From JAHDHW01 sp965277415 (GTDB lineage Bacteria; Bacteroidota; Bacteroidia; Chitinophagales; Saprospiraceae): a stretch of 64,000 nucleotides of DNA. A program made the position numbers and the translations under genes. This document shows, piece by piece, positions 29,118 through 37,916 of the stretch. The notes beneath the pieces were generated by a model that ran no database searches, had not been told where the DNA came from, and worked only from the letters and a program-made list of their open reading frames with translations. Positions within the stretch are counted from its first letter, which is position 1; each line of letters opens with the position of its first letter. The stretch covers positions 67,590 through 131,589 of the forward strand of contig CBDICS010000086.1 of the NCBI GenBank assembly GCA_965277415.1, in the 5' to 3' direction.

Positions 29118-30452
29118 ATGACCAGTCAAAAAGTAATTACAGGAGAACAAGAATACTTCAAATCCATTGGAGAAATTAAATTCGAAGGTAGAGCGTCTGA
29201 TAATCCATTGGCTTTTAAATGGTATGATGAGAACAAAATCGTATCAGGCAAAAGTATGAAAGAGCACTTCAAATTTGCAGTTGCATATTGGCATTCTCTA
29301 TGCGGCACAGGTGGCGATCCATTTGGTATGCCGACTAAGGCCTTTCCCTGGCTGACTGCTACTGATCCGATCCAGCAGGCAAAGGATAAAATGGATGCGG
29401 CTTTTGAAATGATTACTAAATTAGGTATTCCTTATTATTGCTTTCATGATTTTGATTTGGTCGCAGAAGGGAATACCATTGGAGCGTCGACTAAACGCTT
29501 GAACACTATAACAAGCTATGCGAAGAAGAAGCAAAAGGCTTCTGGTGTAAAACTATTATGGGGAACGGCCAATTTGTTTTCGCATCCTAGATATATGAAT
29601 GGAGCAGCAACGAATCCAGACATGAAAATTGTTGCTCATGCTGCCGCTCAAGTCAAAAATGCTATAGATGCCACCATCAAGCTTGATGGCGAAAACTATG
29701 TGTTCTGGGGTGGACGTGAAGGGTATATGTCTTTATTAAATACGGATATGAAGAGAGAGCTTGACCATATGGCTCGCTTTCTCCATATGGCTAAAGATTA
29801 TGCTCGGAAACAGGGCTTCAAAGGAACGTTTTTCATTGAACCTAAACCCGCTGAACCATCCAAACATCAATATGATTTTGATGCCGCTACAGTTATTGGT
29901 TTTCTAAAAGAACATGGCCTTGATAAAGATTTTAAACTAAACCTTGAGGTCAATCATGCTACATTGGCTCAGCATACTTTTCAGCATGAAGTACAGGTCG
30001 CTGTTGATGCAGGTATGTTAGGAAGCATGGATGCCAATAGAGGCGATTATCAAAACGGATGGGATACAGACCAGTTTCCAAATAATGTATATGAATTAGC
30101 AGAAGTCATGTTGATTTTTCTTGAGGGAGGCGGACTTCAGGGAGGCGGAATTAATTTTGATGCGAAGACTCGAAGGAACTCTACTGACCTTGAAGACATT
30201 TTCTACGCACATATTGGAGGCATGGATGTTTTTGCGAGAGCATTAATAGTGGCAGATGAAGTTTTACGAAATTCTAATTATAAAAACCTTCGTAAAGAAC
30301 GCTACAGTTCCTTTGATACAAAAGAAGGTAAAGCTTTTGAAAAAGGGAAACTGTCGCTGATAGACCTTGCCAAACTAGCAAGTAAAAAAGAATTACCAGC
30401 TACTAGTGGACGACAAGAGTTGTTTGAAAATATTATAAATCAATATTTATAG
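29118..30452 (+). CDS. xylA: Xylose isomerase
   Basis: 444 aa, the usual class II length. Active-site and metal-site stretches include PYYCFHDFDLVAEG (catalytic His, Asp), VFWGGREGYMSLLNTDM, FIEPKPAEPSKHQYDFD, NLEVNHATLAQHTFQHE and GSMDANRGDYQNGWDTDQFP. Interconverts D-xylose and D-xylulose in the cytosol with Mg2+/Mn2+/Co2+. Placed between xylulokinase and the sugar transporter in one operon. Confidence 0.97.
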   Translation: MTSQKVITGEQEYFKSIGEIKFEGRASDNPLAFKWYDENKIVSGKSMKEHFKFAVAYWHSLCGTGGDPFGMPTKAFPWLTATDPIQQAKDKMDAAFEMITKLGIPYYCFHDFDLVAEGNTIGASTKRLNTITSYAKKKQKASGVKLLWGTANLFSHPRYMNGAATNPDMKIVAHAAAQVKNAIDATIKLDGENYVFWGGREGYMSLLNTDMKRELDHMARFLHMAKDYARKQGFKGTFFIEPKPAEPSKHQYDFDAATVIGFLKEHGLDKDFKLNLEVNHATLAQHTFQHEVQVAVDAGMLGSMDANRGDYQNGWDTDQFPNNVYELAEVMLIFLEGGGLQGGGINFDAKTRRNSTDLEDIFYAHIGGMDVFARALIVADEVLRNSNYKNLRKERYSSFDTKEGKAFEKGKLSLIDLAKLASKKELPATSGRQELFENIINQYL

Positions 30453-30495
30453 TAAGAGCTTATTTAAGTTTTCATGATTGAGCGAAAGTGAGCAA

Positions 30496-30584
30496 ATTTT
30501 GTTCTGGATGAGGCAAATTTTGCAACCGGATGCGGGCAATCCGGCGAAAAATTTAACAAAATGCAGGAGAAAATTTGCCACTTG
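30496..30584 (+). repeat. Structured spacer with hairpin between xylA and the sugar transporter
   Basis: CCGGAT-GCGGGCA-ATCCGG (30526-30544) is a perfect 6-bp stem. It is nested between partly complementary flanks (GCAAATTTTGTT near 30492 and AACAAAAT... GAAAATTTGC near 30558-30581), giving a long imperfect foldback in the 184-bp gap. No run of T follows, so it resembles an mRNA-stability or processing element more than a terminator. Confidence 0.45.
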
Positions 30585-30636
30585 TAGCCGATTAATGGAA
30601 TTTTAAACAAGCTTTAACTTTAAGAAAACGAAAAAA

Positions 30637-32172
30637 ATGAACAAACAAAGTCTTTTTATTGCATTTGTAGTTTCCCTGGGAGGCTTCTTATTTGGATTTG
30701 ATGCAGGGATAATTTCGGGTGTAATGGAATACGCCGGGCCTGAGTTTAATTTATCGGATATACAATGGGGATGGGTAGTTAGCTCCCCTTCGGCCGCAGC
30801 AATGTTTGCTATGTTATTATGTGGAAGGTTAAGTGATATTGTCGGTCGAAAACCACTATTACAGATTGTTGCTTTTTTATATGCGGCCTCGGCCATCCTT
30901 TCAGCTTATGCAGGCTCTTATGAAATGCTTTACATTTCCAGAATGATCGGCGGCCTGGCTTTTGGAGCAGCTTTGATTCTTGCTCCAACTTATATTGCTG
31001 AAATTTCAAATGCTGGCAATCGGGGGAAATTAGTTTCTATCCAACAATTAAATATCGTCTTAGGCTTTTTTGCTGCCTTTTTGTGTAATTATTATTTAAA
31101 TGGTTTGTATAAAAGTGGCGGAAGTTTTTTGACGGATGAAAACGTATGGAGGTGGATGCTCGGAATAGAATTTCTACCTGCGATTCTTTATTTTTTATTA
31201 TTGTTTTTTGTGCCTAAAAGTCCACGTTGGCTGTATAGCCAAAAGAGAGAGAAAGAGGGAGAGAAAGTCTTGATTAGATTACATGGAGAGGCATTAGGTA
31301 TACAAGAAGGTCAATCTATTCAAGCGAATCTGAATCAGGAAAGAAACAAAGAAAAAGTAAAGATTTCAGAGTTATTCAAACCGGCATTACGATTTATTAT
31401 CTTGGTAGGATTAGCAATTGGAATTTTGCAACAGATCACAGGAATTAATGCCATTTATTTTTATGCTACTTCTATATTTGAACAAACAGGAATTGGAACA
31501 GATGCTTCTTTTACTTCTGGAGTACTGCTCAGTTTTACAACAGTGGTCTTTACTTTAGTTGCCATGTTTTTAATTGATAGAATGGGACGAAGACCGCTCT
31601 TACTGATTGGGATTGCGGGAATTGCTATTAGTTTATTACTATGTGCCTTTAGTTTTAGTCAAGCGACTTATCAGTTATCTGCTGATGAAATTGCTGCTTT
31701 TGAAGCAATAGATAAAAACCAATTAGTTTCTATTACGGATAAACTGTACGAAAGCGATGTCGAATTCAAAAATGAACTAAAATCCTTATTAGGGAATCAA
31801 GTTTTCTCAAAGAATGAAGGAGCGATTTTGCAATCCGCTACAAATATGAATTCTATGTTGGCGCTAATCGGAATTCTGGGTTTTATTGCCTGTTTCGCCT
31901 TTTCATTAGGTCCGGTCATGTGGGTGATGTTATCCGAATTATATCCAAATAAATACAGAGGTCTAGCTATCGGATTTATTGGATTTATCAACTCTTTTTC
32001 AAGTTGGCTTATTCAGCAAATATTCCCTTGGGAATTATCCAATTTGGGAAGTGCCATTACCTTTATGATCTTTGGTTTGATTGCATTAGGAGGCTTTTTT
32101 ATATTATTAAAAATTCTTCCAGAGACAAAAGGAAAATCATTAGAAGAATTAGAAAGCGAATTGGCGGGATGA
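30637..32172 (+). CDS. Sugar porter (MFS), probable D-xylose/H+ symporter
   Basis: 511 aa with 12 predicted membrane spans. Sugar-porter signatures: GGFLFGFDAGIISGVMEY in span 1, GRLSDIVGRKP in loop 2-3, VPKSPRWLY after span 6, QQITGINAIYFYAT in span 7, DRMGRRPLLL in loop 8-9 and the closing LPETKGKSLEELE. A longer loop (~residues 350-395) lies between spans 9 and 10. Operon context with xylA and xylB makes D-xylose the likely substrate; other monosaccharides are possible. Last gene of the operon. Confidence 0.9.
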   Translation: MNKQSLFIAFVVSLGGFLFGFDAGIISGVMEYAGPEFNLSDIQWGWVVSSPSAAAMFAMLLCGRLSDIVGRKPLLQIVAFLYAASAILSAYAGSYEMLYISRMIGGLAFGAALILAPTYIAEISNAGNRGKLVSIQQLNIVLGFFAAFLCNYYLNGLYKSGGSFLTDENVWRWMLGIEFLPAILYFLLLFFVPKSPRWLYSQKREKEGEKVLIRLHGEALGIQEGQSIQANLNQERNKEKVKISELFKPALRFIILVGLAIGILQQITGINAIYFYATSIFEQTGIGTDASFTSGVLLSFTTVVFTLVAMFLIDRMGRRPLLLIGIAGIAISLLLCAFSFSQATYQLSADEIAAFEAIDKNQLVSITDKLYESDVEFKNELKSLLGNQVFSKNEGAILQSATNMNSMLALIGILGFIACFAFSLGPVMWVMLSELYPNKYRGLAIGFIGFINSFSSWLIQQIFPWELSNLGSAITFMIFGLIALGGFFILLKILPETKGKSLEELESELAG

Positions 32173-32196
32173 TGAGAGTTGGGAACCTCATCTTTC
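32171..32196 (+). terminator. Weak hairpin at the end of the xylose operon
   Basis: GATGAG (32171-32176) and CTCATC (32187-32192) form a 6-bp stem spanning the stop codon of the transporter gene and followed by TTTC. Weak as an intrinsic terminator. Confidence 0.3.
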
Positions 32197-32280
32197 AAGA
32201 TGTAAATATCTGATTGTAGATCAATAGAGGCATCGCTCAGAAATGGAAAGAGAAAATATATAGATCATTATTTACATGCT

Positions 32281-32523
32281 CTAGCGAGGTCGATTTATTT
32301 TAAGGGAAATGGTTCGGGTATCCCAATCTGCTGATTTGATCTCGTCTTCTCTATCTGATAGTTCCTTCAAGGTTTTATTAGAAGCGACACTGGCTTGGTT
32401 GAAATGATCGGTATCAAACTCTTCATTAGAAATTAATAATTTTAAATACTCCGTAGTAGAAGTTTTGCCCTCTTCATATAGTTGGTCAGAAAGCTTAACG
32501 TTAATAGTCTTAAATAAATCTCC
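32281..32523 (-). pseudogene. Remnant of a small RHH-antitoxin-like gene
   Basis: An open frame of 80 codons ends at TAG (32281-32283) and reads FKTINVKLSDQLYEEGK then TSTTEYLKLLISNEEF, followed by an acidic/helical tail (KTLKELSDREDEIKSADWD). The opening strand-helix-helix pattern resembles ribbon-helix-helix antitoxins. There is no ATG in this frame, and an in-frame TGA stands just before it (32524-32526). An ATG in the neighbouring frame (AUG AGG AGA) would need a one-base shift to enter it. I therefore read it as a frameshifted relic; a non-ATG start remains possible. Confidence 0.4.
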
Positions 32524-32589
32524 TCATCTATTTTTTTCAATGGCTCTTAGCATATGAAAACCTGTTTTTTTATAAAAACAAATATTTCA

Positions 32590-32674
32590 TGACGCGTTGG
32601 GAAGATAATTTGACGCGTTCAACAGAAAAATCACTTAGAAACTTGATAATGCGGTAAAATTCATCTTATATTTA
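32590..32674 (+). promoter_or_regulatory. Direct-repeat operator and promoter, copy 1 (Rhs operon)
   Basis: Two identical TGACGCGTT words at 32590-32598 and 32611-32619 (period 21 bp, 12-bp spacer) are followed after 22 bp by CTTG (32642-32645) and, 21 bp on, by TATATTTA (32667-32674). The same words and the same distances recur in copies 2 and 3. The last two boxes fit the Bacteroidota -33 TTTG and -7 TAnnTTTG elements. The repeat geometry is that of LytTR-regulator sites. Confidence 0.75.
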
Positions 32675-32922
32675 AAAGACAAAAGGTATCTATGATTACT
32701 AAAATATATGATTTTAAATTTGACAAACTTAGTAGATAGTATTTTCTAAGTTGATTTTTTTTAATCTCATATTTTAATCTATGAAAACTGTTCTTTTCTA
32801 ACAAGAGTACTTTATCATATCTAATGATAGATAAAAATTGCTCTATTAATTAACTGAATTTTACATCATGTAGATTACTACTAATGATGGTTTAATTATC
32901 CTCCATTTGGAGACTAATTGTA

Positions 32923-33777
32923 ATGAGTTATATTCATTCAAAACCTATTGCTATGTTCTTAAAGAAACTAATTATTACAACTTTCTTTTTGCATTTTATT
33001 TTTTGTGGCTTTACTGCTATCCAGTTTTATGAAGGACTTCTTAATAATGGTGCCGTTACAAACGTAGCACTAACGAGTCATATTTCCTGGGGCTTTGTGG
33101 ATATTGATTTTATTCAACTGAATAAAATTGAAGGATCGAAGGATGGAATGATTAAGTTTAATATTCAACCTACTGATTATGTAGAAGTATCCCTGACTAA
33201 AGCTAGTAATCTGAATGCCCGATTTGGATTTATATTTAAATCTGCAAATCATTTTACATTACAACTTAATGGAGAGGAAGAAGATTTAGGAACTATAGGA
33301 TATAATTCAACAGATGAATTTAGAGTGGTGAAATGCGGAATGTTAATCCGGTTTTATAAAAACATGGATTTATTATATGAGTATTGTGATAATAATTCTG
33401 CTGAAGATTTGGTACACACTACTCATGTGACTACTGCAGTGAATACAGAGTTGTTTTTGACTTTTGATTCAGATCTATCTAATTGTTCTAGCCCTTTCTT
33501 TGCTTCTCCGAATGATACCGAAATGATGCTTCTTAATTCAACAAATATAGAGTCGTCGGAAGTAATGTTAAGTGAAAATACGGAACCTACAAATACTAGT
33601 GAACAGTTGGTTTTTTCAGGAGATAAAATCATCATTGCTAATGTATTCAATCAAGAAGGTGCTCCTGTAAAACAGTTTAGAATTCGGACTACAAAGGCTG
33701 GTAAAATCCCTAATTCTCATGCTGTCTACGACTATATGAGAGAATCATATCGAGTGGAATTCAAAGAAAATAACTAA
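32923..33777 (+). CDS. Secreted protein of unknown family, first gene of the Rhs operon
   Basis: 284 aa, or 274 if started at the second Met (32953: MFLKKLIITTFFLHFIF), which gives a cleaner signal peptide. The mature part begins with a lectin-/concanavalin-like beta-rich stretch (VALTSHISWGFVDIDFIQLN, VEVSLTKASNLNARFGFIFK, FTLQLNGEEEDLG, MLIRFYKNMDLLYEY). A Ser/Asn-rich linker (~195-235) and a short C-terminal beta segment (KIIIANVFNQEGAPVKQFR) follow. No family is recognised. It is the first gene after the direct-repeat promoter and 23 bp upstream of the barrel-protein gene, so it probably acts outside the cell with the two giant proteins. Confidence 0.6.
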   Translation: MSYIHSKPIAMFLKKLIITTFFLHFIFCGFTAIQFYEGLLNNGAVTNVALTSHISWGFVDIDFIQLNKIEGSKDGMIKFNIQPTDYVEVSLTKASNLNARFGFIFKSANHFTLQLNGEEEDLGTIGYNSTDEFRVVKCGMLIRFYKNMDLLYEYCDNNSAEDLVHTTHVTTAVNTELFLTFDSDLSNCSSPFFASPNDTEMMLLNSTNIESSEVMLSENTEPTNTSEQLVFSGDKIIIANVFNQEGAPVKQFRIRTTKAGKIPNSHAVYDYMRESYRVEFKENN

Positions 33778-33800
33778 ATAATTCAAAGTATAATCATTGA

Positions 33801-36278
33801 TTGTTGGAAACTAAAAAAATACATACCATTATTTTAAAAAAGATATTACTGAGTATTTTTTGCCTATTATCCTTAGGGATGATAGTGAACGCTCAGTTAT
33901 CATTTACCTTATCTTCCGATCCTTTGTTGGTCAACGATAGACTATCTGTAGATGGTATAGTTTTGCAAATTCAGAATAATTCAAATTTTGTTGGTGATGT
34001 TTTTATCAATATTTATTCAGATCGTTTTCAACAGAAAATCGTTTCCAAATCAAGAAACTTAACGATCCGAGAATTGAATCATACATTCAATTTGCAAGAG
34101 GTTTTTACAAATCCAAATTTTGAATGGACTAGTGAAGAATCAACTACAGTTTGTTTTCAAATCGTTTCTGAAAAACAAAACCTTCCACTCGGCCTTTCCT
34201 GTTCTGAGCTTATACAAGTAAGGAGGCAGAAGGGCAATAAAATAAAAAATAAAAAAGGTAAACCGAATTTTTTCGATACAAATATTACTTATGAATTAGA
34301 AGCGTTACCAAAGAGTTCGACTCCGGTCAACCACATATTGGATTATTCAGGAGAGTTGAGAGTCAAAGAATTACCGATTAAATTTCAAGGGTTTTTTCAA
34401 AGAAATAGAGATCCTTATCTCGATTATGATTTATCTCATTTTTCAAGTTTTATTGATGTTGGTAAATGGCGTCAGAAAGTTAAGGAAAAAGCAAATAAGG
34501 TATATCAAAAAGAAAGAGATAGCTTACTAATTGAATTTCCAGATTATCGATCTTATTCTAAGAAAAAAGAATATGTTGACCGGGTTTTTAATGATTCCGG
34601 GACTCTTGAAGATTTAAAAGCTGTAGACAGCCTTACGGCCTTAATGGAAGCATTCGATATAGTATCTGTGGATGAACTGCCTGCTTATCAGGATAGTTTA
34701 AGTCAGGCACTCATTGAACAAAAAAATCAATTGAATGAAAAGAAAAACACTTCACTTAAACATGCGGAACGCGATTCTTTAGAGCGACAATTATTAATAT
34801 TACAAGGACATATAAGAGAAGTAGAACGTCTATCTAAGCTCGCTTTGAAAAAAGAAGCTTATGATAATTTAAAAAATATTAGTTCTGATGGTAAAGAATA
34901 TCTTCAAAAAGCAGATAGTGTTTCTAGAGGGTTTGATCAAGACTATCAGAATATATTAAACCGCCCTAATAAGTTAAATCAATATTTAAAACACCATAAA
35001 ATCGGTGGTAAATACATGTATTTATTAAATCATGTTTCTGAATTTCGCTTTGGAAATATCAACCCAGGATATTCACAGTTGATTTTACAAAATAGCCAGA
35101 TTCGTGGATTGTCAATTGGTGTAGAATATGGACAATGGGGGATTGCGGGCTTTAGAGGAAATCTTACCAATAGCGATTTGAATATTGTACCAGATTCATT
35201 GTCTTTAAGAATAAATGTAACAGGAGCAAAACTTAGTTATTCCAAATCTAATAAAGTGAAGAATACTTTTTTCCTAGTGACAGCTAAAGAAATCAAATCC
35301 TTTGGAGAACGAGTCAATCAATCTATTGTTGGTCATACTTCGATTTATCACCTGAATAAGCAAAATAGAATGGATTTTGAAATTGCTTGGGCATTGGATG
35401 ATACTGGAATCTCTAGCGAATTGGAAGAATCACAAGCTGAAAAAGTGATTAAAGCACTGGCTGCGATATATAATTACTCTGGTACTACAGGTAATGGAAA
35501 GTTAAATTGGAATACTGAAGTAGAATACTACGGGCCAGAATATTTTGATTTTAATAATCCTTTTTTAATTAATAATTCAATTGAATTTTCGAATAATATC
35601 AGATATGCAGTTTTAAAAGGATTTCAGGTTGGCTTGAGCACATTATATAATAAAGGAGACCTTTGGAGAACAAATATTTCTACTAGGAAACAGACAATCT
35701 CTAAAGGATTTAATGCTTCATTTTTTCATGAAAAATGGCCTGCTGTTCAATATGTTTTTAATAATTCGAAAATTGATGGAGCTAATTTTACACTTCATAA
35801 TTATTTTCAAAACCTGAATATCAGTAAAAAATATTCAATTAAGAATACCCAACTTCAATCTCTTTTAAATACTACCTTTTTAGAAAACGATTCTCCACTG
35901 GATTCTATTGATAGTCGCTTGATTACAATTTATGCCAGCCAACAAATTCGGCTTACTGAGCACCTTCGTGTTATTGCTGCCTTTAATTATTTTAAACTAA
36001 ATAACCTCCAGAGCGGAAGAGGATTAGATCTGAGTTATGAAATAAAAATGCCTATAAACTTTGATCGACTCACAATTGATCCAGGACTTAAATGGATTAG
36101 TAATTCTAATTTTGAAAAATTAGGATGGAGTATGAATGTCTCTTGGCAGATATTAAAAGACCTTAGTTTTAATGCTTTTGTCAATTCCTTGTGGCTCAAT
36201 GGTACTATTGATGAATTTGGCCTAATTAATAATGAGTATACGCCCCATTTTAGTGGACGGATAAACTATAGATTTTAA
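33801..36278 (+). CDS. Predicted outer-membrane beta-barrel protein of the Rhs operon (TTG start)
   Basis: 825 aa. No ATG precedes the signal peptide (KKILLSIFCLLSLGMIVNAQ); translation must begin at TTG 33801 or 33804. After the signal come an Ig-like domain (~32-135), a basic linker, a charged region with coiled-coil character (~215-375: LTALMEAFDIVSVDEL, HAERDSLERQLLILQGHIRE) and a beta-strand-rich C-half (~400-825). This half alternates short turns and strands and ends in Phe (SGRINYRF), as outer-membrane barrels recognised by BAM do. I infer a barrel of roughly 16-20 strands in the outer membrane, a candidate export or anchoring platform for the giant proteins encoded downstream. No named family is recognised. 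Confidence 0.6.
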   Translation: MLETKKIHTIILKKILLSIFCLLSLGMIVNAQLSFTLSSDPLLVNDRLSVDGIVLQIQNNSNFVGDVFINIYSDRFQQKIVSKSRNLTIRELNHTFNLQEVFTNPNFEWTSEESTTVCFQIVSEKQNLPLGLSCSELIQVRRQKGNKIKNKKGKPNFFDTNITYELEALPKSSTPVNHILDYSGELRVKELPIKFQGFFQRNRDPYLDYDLSHFSSFIDVGKWRQKVKEKANKVYQKERDSLLIEFPDYRSYSKKKEYVDRVFNDSGTLEDLKAVDSLTALMEAFDIVSVDELPAYQDSLSQALIEQKNQLNEKKNTSLKHAERDSLERQLLILQGHIREVERLSKLALKKEAYDNLKNISSDGKEYLQKADSVSRGFDQDYQNILNRPNKLNQYLKHHKIGGKYMYLLNHVSEFRFGNINPGYSQLILQNSQIRGLSIGVEYGQWGIAGFRGNLTNSDLNIVPDSLSLRINVTGAKLSYSKSNKVKNTFFLVTAKEIKSFGERVNQSIVGHTSIYHLNKQNRMDFEIAWALDDTGISSELEESQAEKVIKALAAIYNYSGTTGNGKLNWNTEVEYYGPEYFDFNNPFLINNSIEFSNNIRYAVLKGFQVGLSTLYNKGDLWRTNISTRKQTISKGFNASFFHEKWPAVQYVFNNSKIDGANFTLHNYFQNLNISKKYSIKNTQLQSLLNTTFLENDSPLDSIDSRLITIYASQQIRLTEHLRVIAAFNYFKLNNLQSGRGLDLSYEIKMPINFDRLTIDPGLKWISNSNFEKLGWSMNVSWQILKDLSFNAFVNSLWLNGTIDEFGLINNEYTPHFSGRINYRF

Positions 36279-36306
36279 TTTCTGAAAATAGGAAATAAAT
36301 AATCTT

Positions 36307-37407
36307 ATGATGAATAAACTATTTTTAATTATTACAATGACATGCTGTTCACTTCTTGGAGTGAATGCACAGCTTGCAACAGTGGAATTGTCACCACCAT
36401 TGAATCAAAATAACCGAATGAGTTTAAACGACTTGCTTCAGTTTTATGTCCACTCCAATACGGATGATCCAACCTTTGTTTACCTGCAACTTGCTATCGA
36501 ACGACAAAATTTTGGACTTGTAAGCGTTTTGAAGACAGATATATTTGAACTAGCCGATGGGATTTCTCCAGCTCCGGTTTTAGTAGGTTATAATGGGTCA
36601 AAACTTCAAATGATATCTACCAGAATAGGATATGAGAATATCAAACGAAGCGACTTCGTATTCCCGGATGGTAATTATAATTATTGTATAGAGTTACGTG
36701 ATAGAGAAGGCGTTCTTGTTCATAAAGATTGTGCTGCCTTCGAAACCGTTAATCCAGTTTCTTTTTTTCTGATTTATCCTTTCGATCACCAAGAAGTTAA
36801 AGAGGATCGGCCAGTATTTACTTGGACACCTATGATTATTCAAGATGGACGGGATATTGATTATCGTATCCGCTGGGTTGAAAAAGATGAGAAAGCAAAT
36901 GCTAATAATGTATTTTATAATACACCTAATTTTTTTCAAGTATTGAGTGTTGAGGAAAACCTTTTGCCTTACAAAATAGAATACCCCGAGTTCGATCCTG
37001 AAAAATATTATTATTGGCAGGTAGAAGCTTTTACGGGTAGAACTATTTTAGCTAAAAGCGATATCTGGGAGTTTTATTTTTCGAAAGAAAAACCAGTCAA
37101 GGGACCTTCCAGTGTGTATGTGAAAGTTGACCTAGAACGGTTCACAAAAACACATTTATTTAAAGGTGATTTTCTAAATTTTGAATGGATTAATAATTAT
37201 AAATCAGAAATGATGAAATATAAAATATTAGACCATCAAAATAAAGAAGTCATTAGTGGTAGTCGGAATCATTTAGGAGTAGCAGAGAATGGGAATAATT
37301 ATTTTCAATTAAATGTAAGTGACTGGATTAAAAAAGATGAACTGTATACACTAGTTGTCTTAGGTAGAAAAAGAAACTTTAAAGTGAAATTTAAAAAGAT
37401 ACAATAA
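36307..37407 (+). CDS. Secreted FN3/Ig-like protein of the Rhs operon
   Basis: 366 aa with a signal peptide (LFLIITMTCCSLLGVNAQ). Residues ~22-145 form one beta-sandwich-like region (VELSPPLNQNNRMSLNDLLQ, YCIELRDREGVLVHKDCA). Residues ~150-265 look like a fibronectin-III-type domain (FFLIYPFDHQEVKEDRPVFT then WTPMI, YYYWQVEAFTGRTILAKSD). A C-terminal basic region follows (LYTLVVLGRKRNFKVKFKKIQ). Similar N-terminal domains (LSFTLSSDPLLVNDRLS versus ATVELSPPLNQNNRMSLNDL) start this protein and the preceding barrel protein, hinting at a shared origin. The stop TAA overlaps the next ATG by one base (TAATG). Confidence 0.6.
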   Translation: MMNKLFLIITMTCCSLLGVNAQLATVELSPPLNQNNRMSLNDLLQFYVHSNTDDPTFVYLQLAIERQNFGLVSVLKTDIFELADGISPAPVLVGYNGSKLQMISTRIGYENIKRSDFVFPDGNYNYCIELRDREGVLVHKDCAAFETVNPVSFFLIYPFDHQEVKEDRPVFTWTPMIIQDGRDIDYRIRWVEKDEKANANNVFYNTPNFFQVLSVEENLLPYKIEYPEFDPEKYYYWQVEAFTGRTILAKSDIWEFYFSKEKPVKGPSSVYVKVDLERFTKTHLFKGDFLNFEWINNYKSEMMKYKILDHQNKEVISGSRNHLGVAENGNNYFQLNVSDWIKKDELYTLVVLGRKRNFKVKFKKIQ

Positions 37408-37916
37408 TGAAAGTATTACTAGGAGCCTTAATAATTATAATATTGGGAGGAATGATTTTGGGGTATATTGATTTAAGCCAAAAGATAAATAATACAGGAA
37501 CTGCTGTGATCAATATGGAGGATTTGTATTTGTCTTTTGAGTTGACAAAAGAACTAGAGAAAAAATATAAAAAATTATCAAAAGATAGAAATATAGCTAT
37601 TGACAGTTTAGATAAAATAATCAAAACATTACAATACAACAAAATAATGCCACAGGATAAAATAGTTCAGAAATTGCAAGTGACCTCTTATAATAGAGCT
37701 ACGCTTCAGCAACAAAATGAAAATACAAAACTTGAGTTGGAACAACAAATCTGGAATCAACTCAATCAATATTTAAATGAGTTTGGACAACAACAAACCA
37801 ATAGTATCATTTTGGGTGCTCAAGGAAATGGAAATATAATTTATGCTGGTGAACTTGTAGATGTTACCACAGAAGCAATCAAATTTGTTAATAATAAATA
37901 CCAAGGATTAAATTGA
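37407..37916 (+). CDS. OmpH/Skp-like periplasmic chaperone, membrane-anchored
   Basis: 169 aa. An N-terminal hydrophobic segment (LLGALIIIILGGMILGYI) without a clear cleavage site suggests an inner-membrane anchor. The rest follows the Skp/OmpH plan: AVINMEDLYLSFELTKELE at the base, a long charged coiled coil (~45-130), and the returning strand IIYAGELVDVTTEAIKFVNN near the C-terminus, as in OmpH proteins. Skp-type proteins hold unfolded outer-membrane or secreted proteins in the periplasm. A dedicated copy inside this operon suggests service to the barrel or the giant clients. One-base overlap with the gene before; its stop TGA overlaps the next TTG start. Confidence 0.7.
   Translation: MKVLLGALIIIILGGMILGYIDLSQKINNTGTAVINMEDLYLSFELTKELEKKYKKLSKDRNIAIDSLDKIIKTLQYNKIMPQDKIVQKLQVTSYNRATLQQQNENTKLELEQQIWNQLNQYLNEFGQQQTNSIILGAQGNGNIIYAGELVDVTTEAIKFVNNKYQGLN

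Larger units (their letters stand above)
32173..32922. other. 750-bp intergenic region upstream of the Rhs operon
   Basis: Holds the antitoxin-like remnant on the minus strand (32281-32523) and the first copy of the direct-repeat promoter module (32590-32674). The ~240 bp between the -7 box and the first ATG is very AT-rich, a long untranslated leader with no ORF that I trust. Confidence 0.6.
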
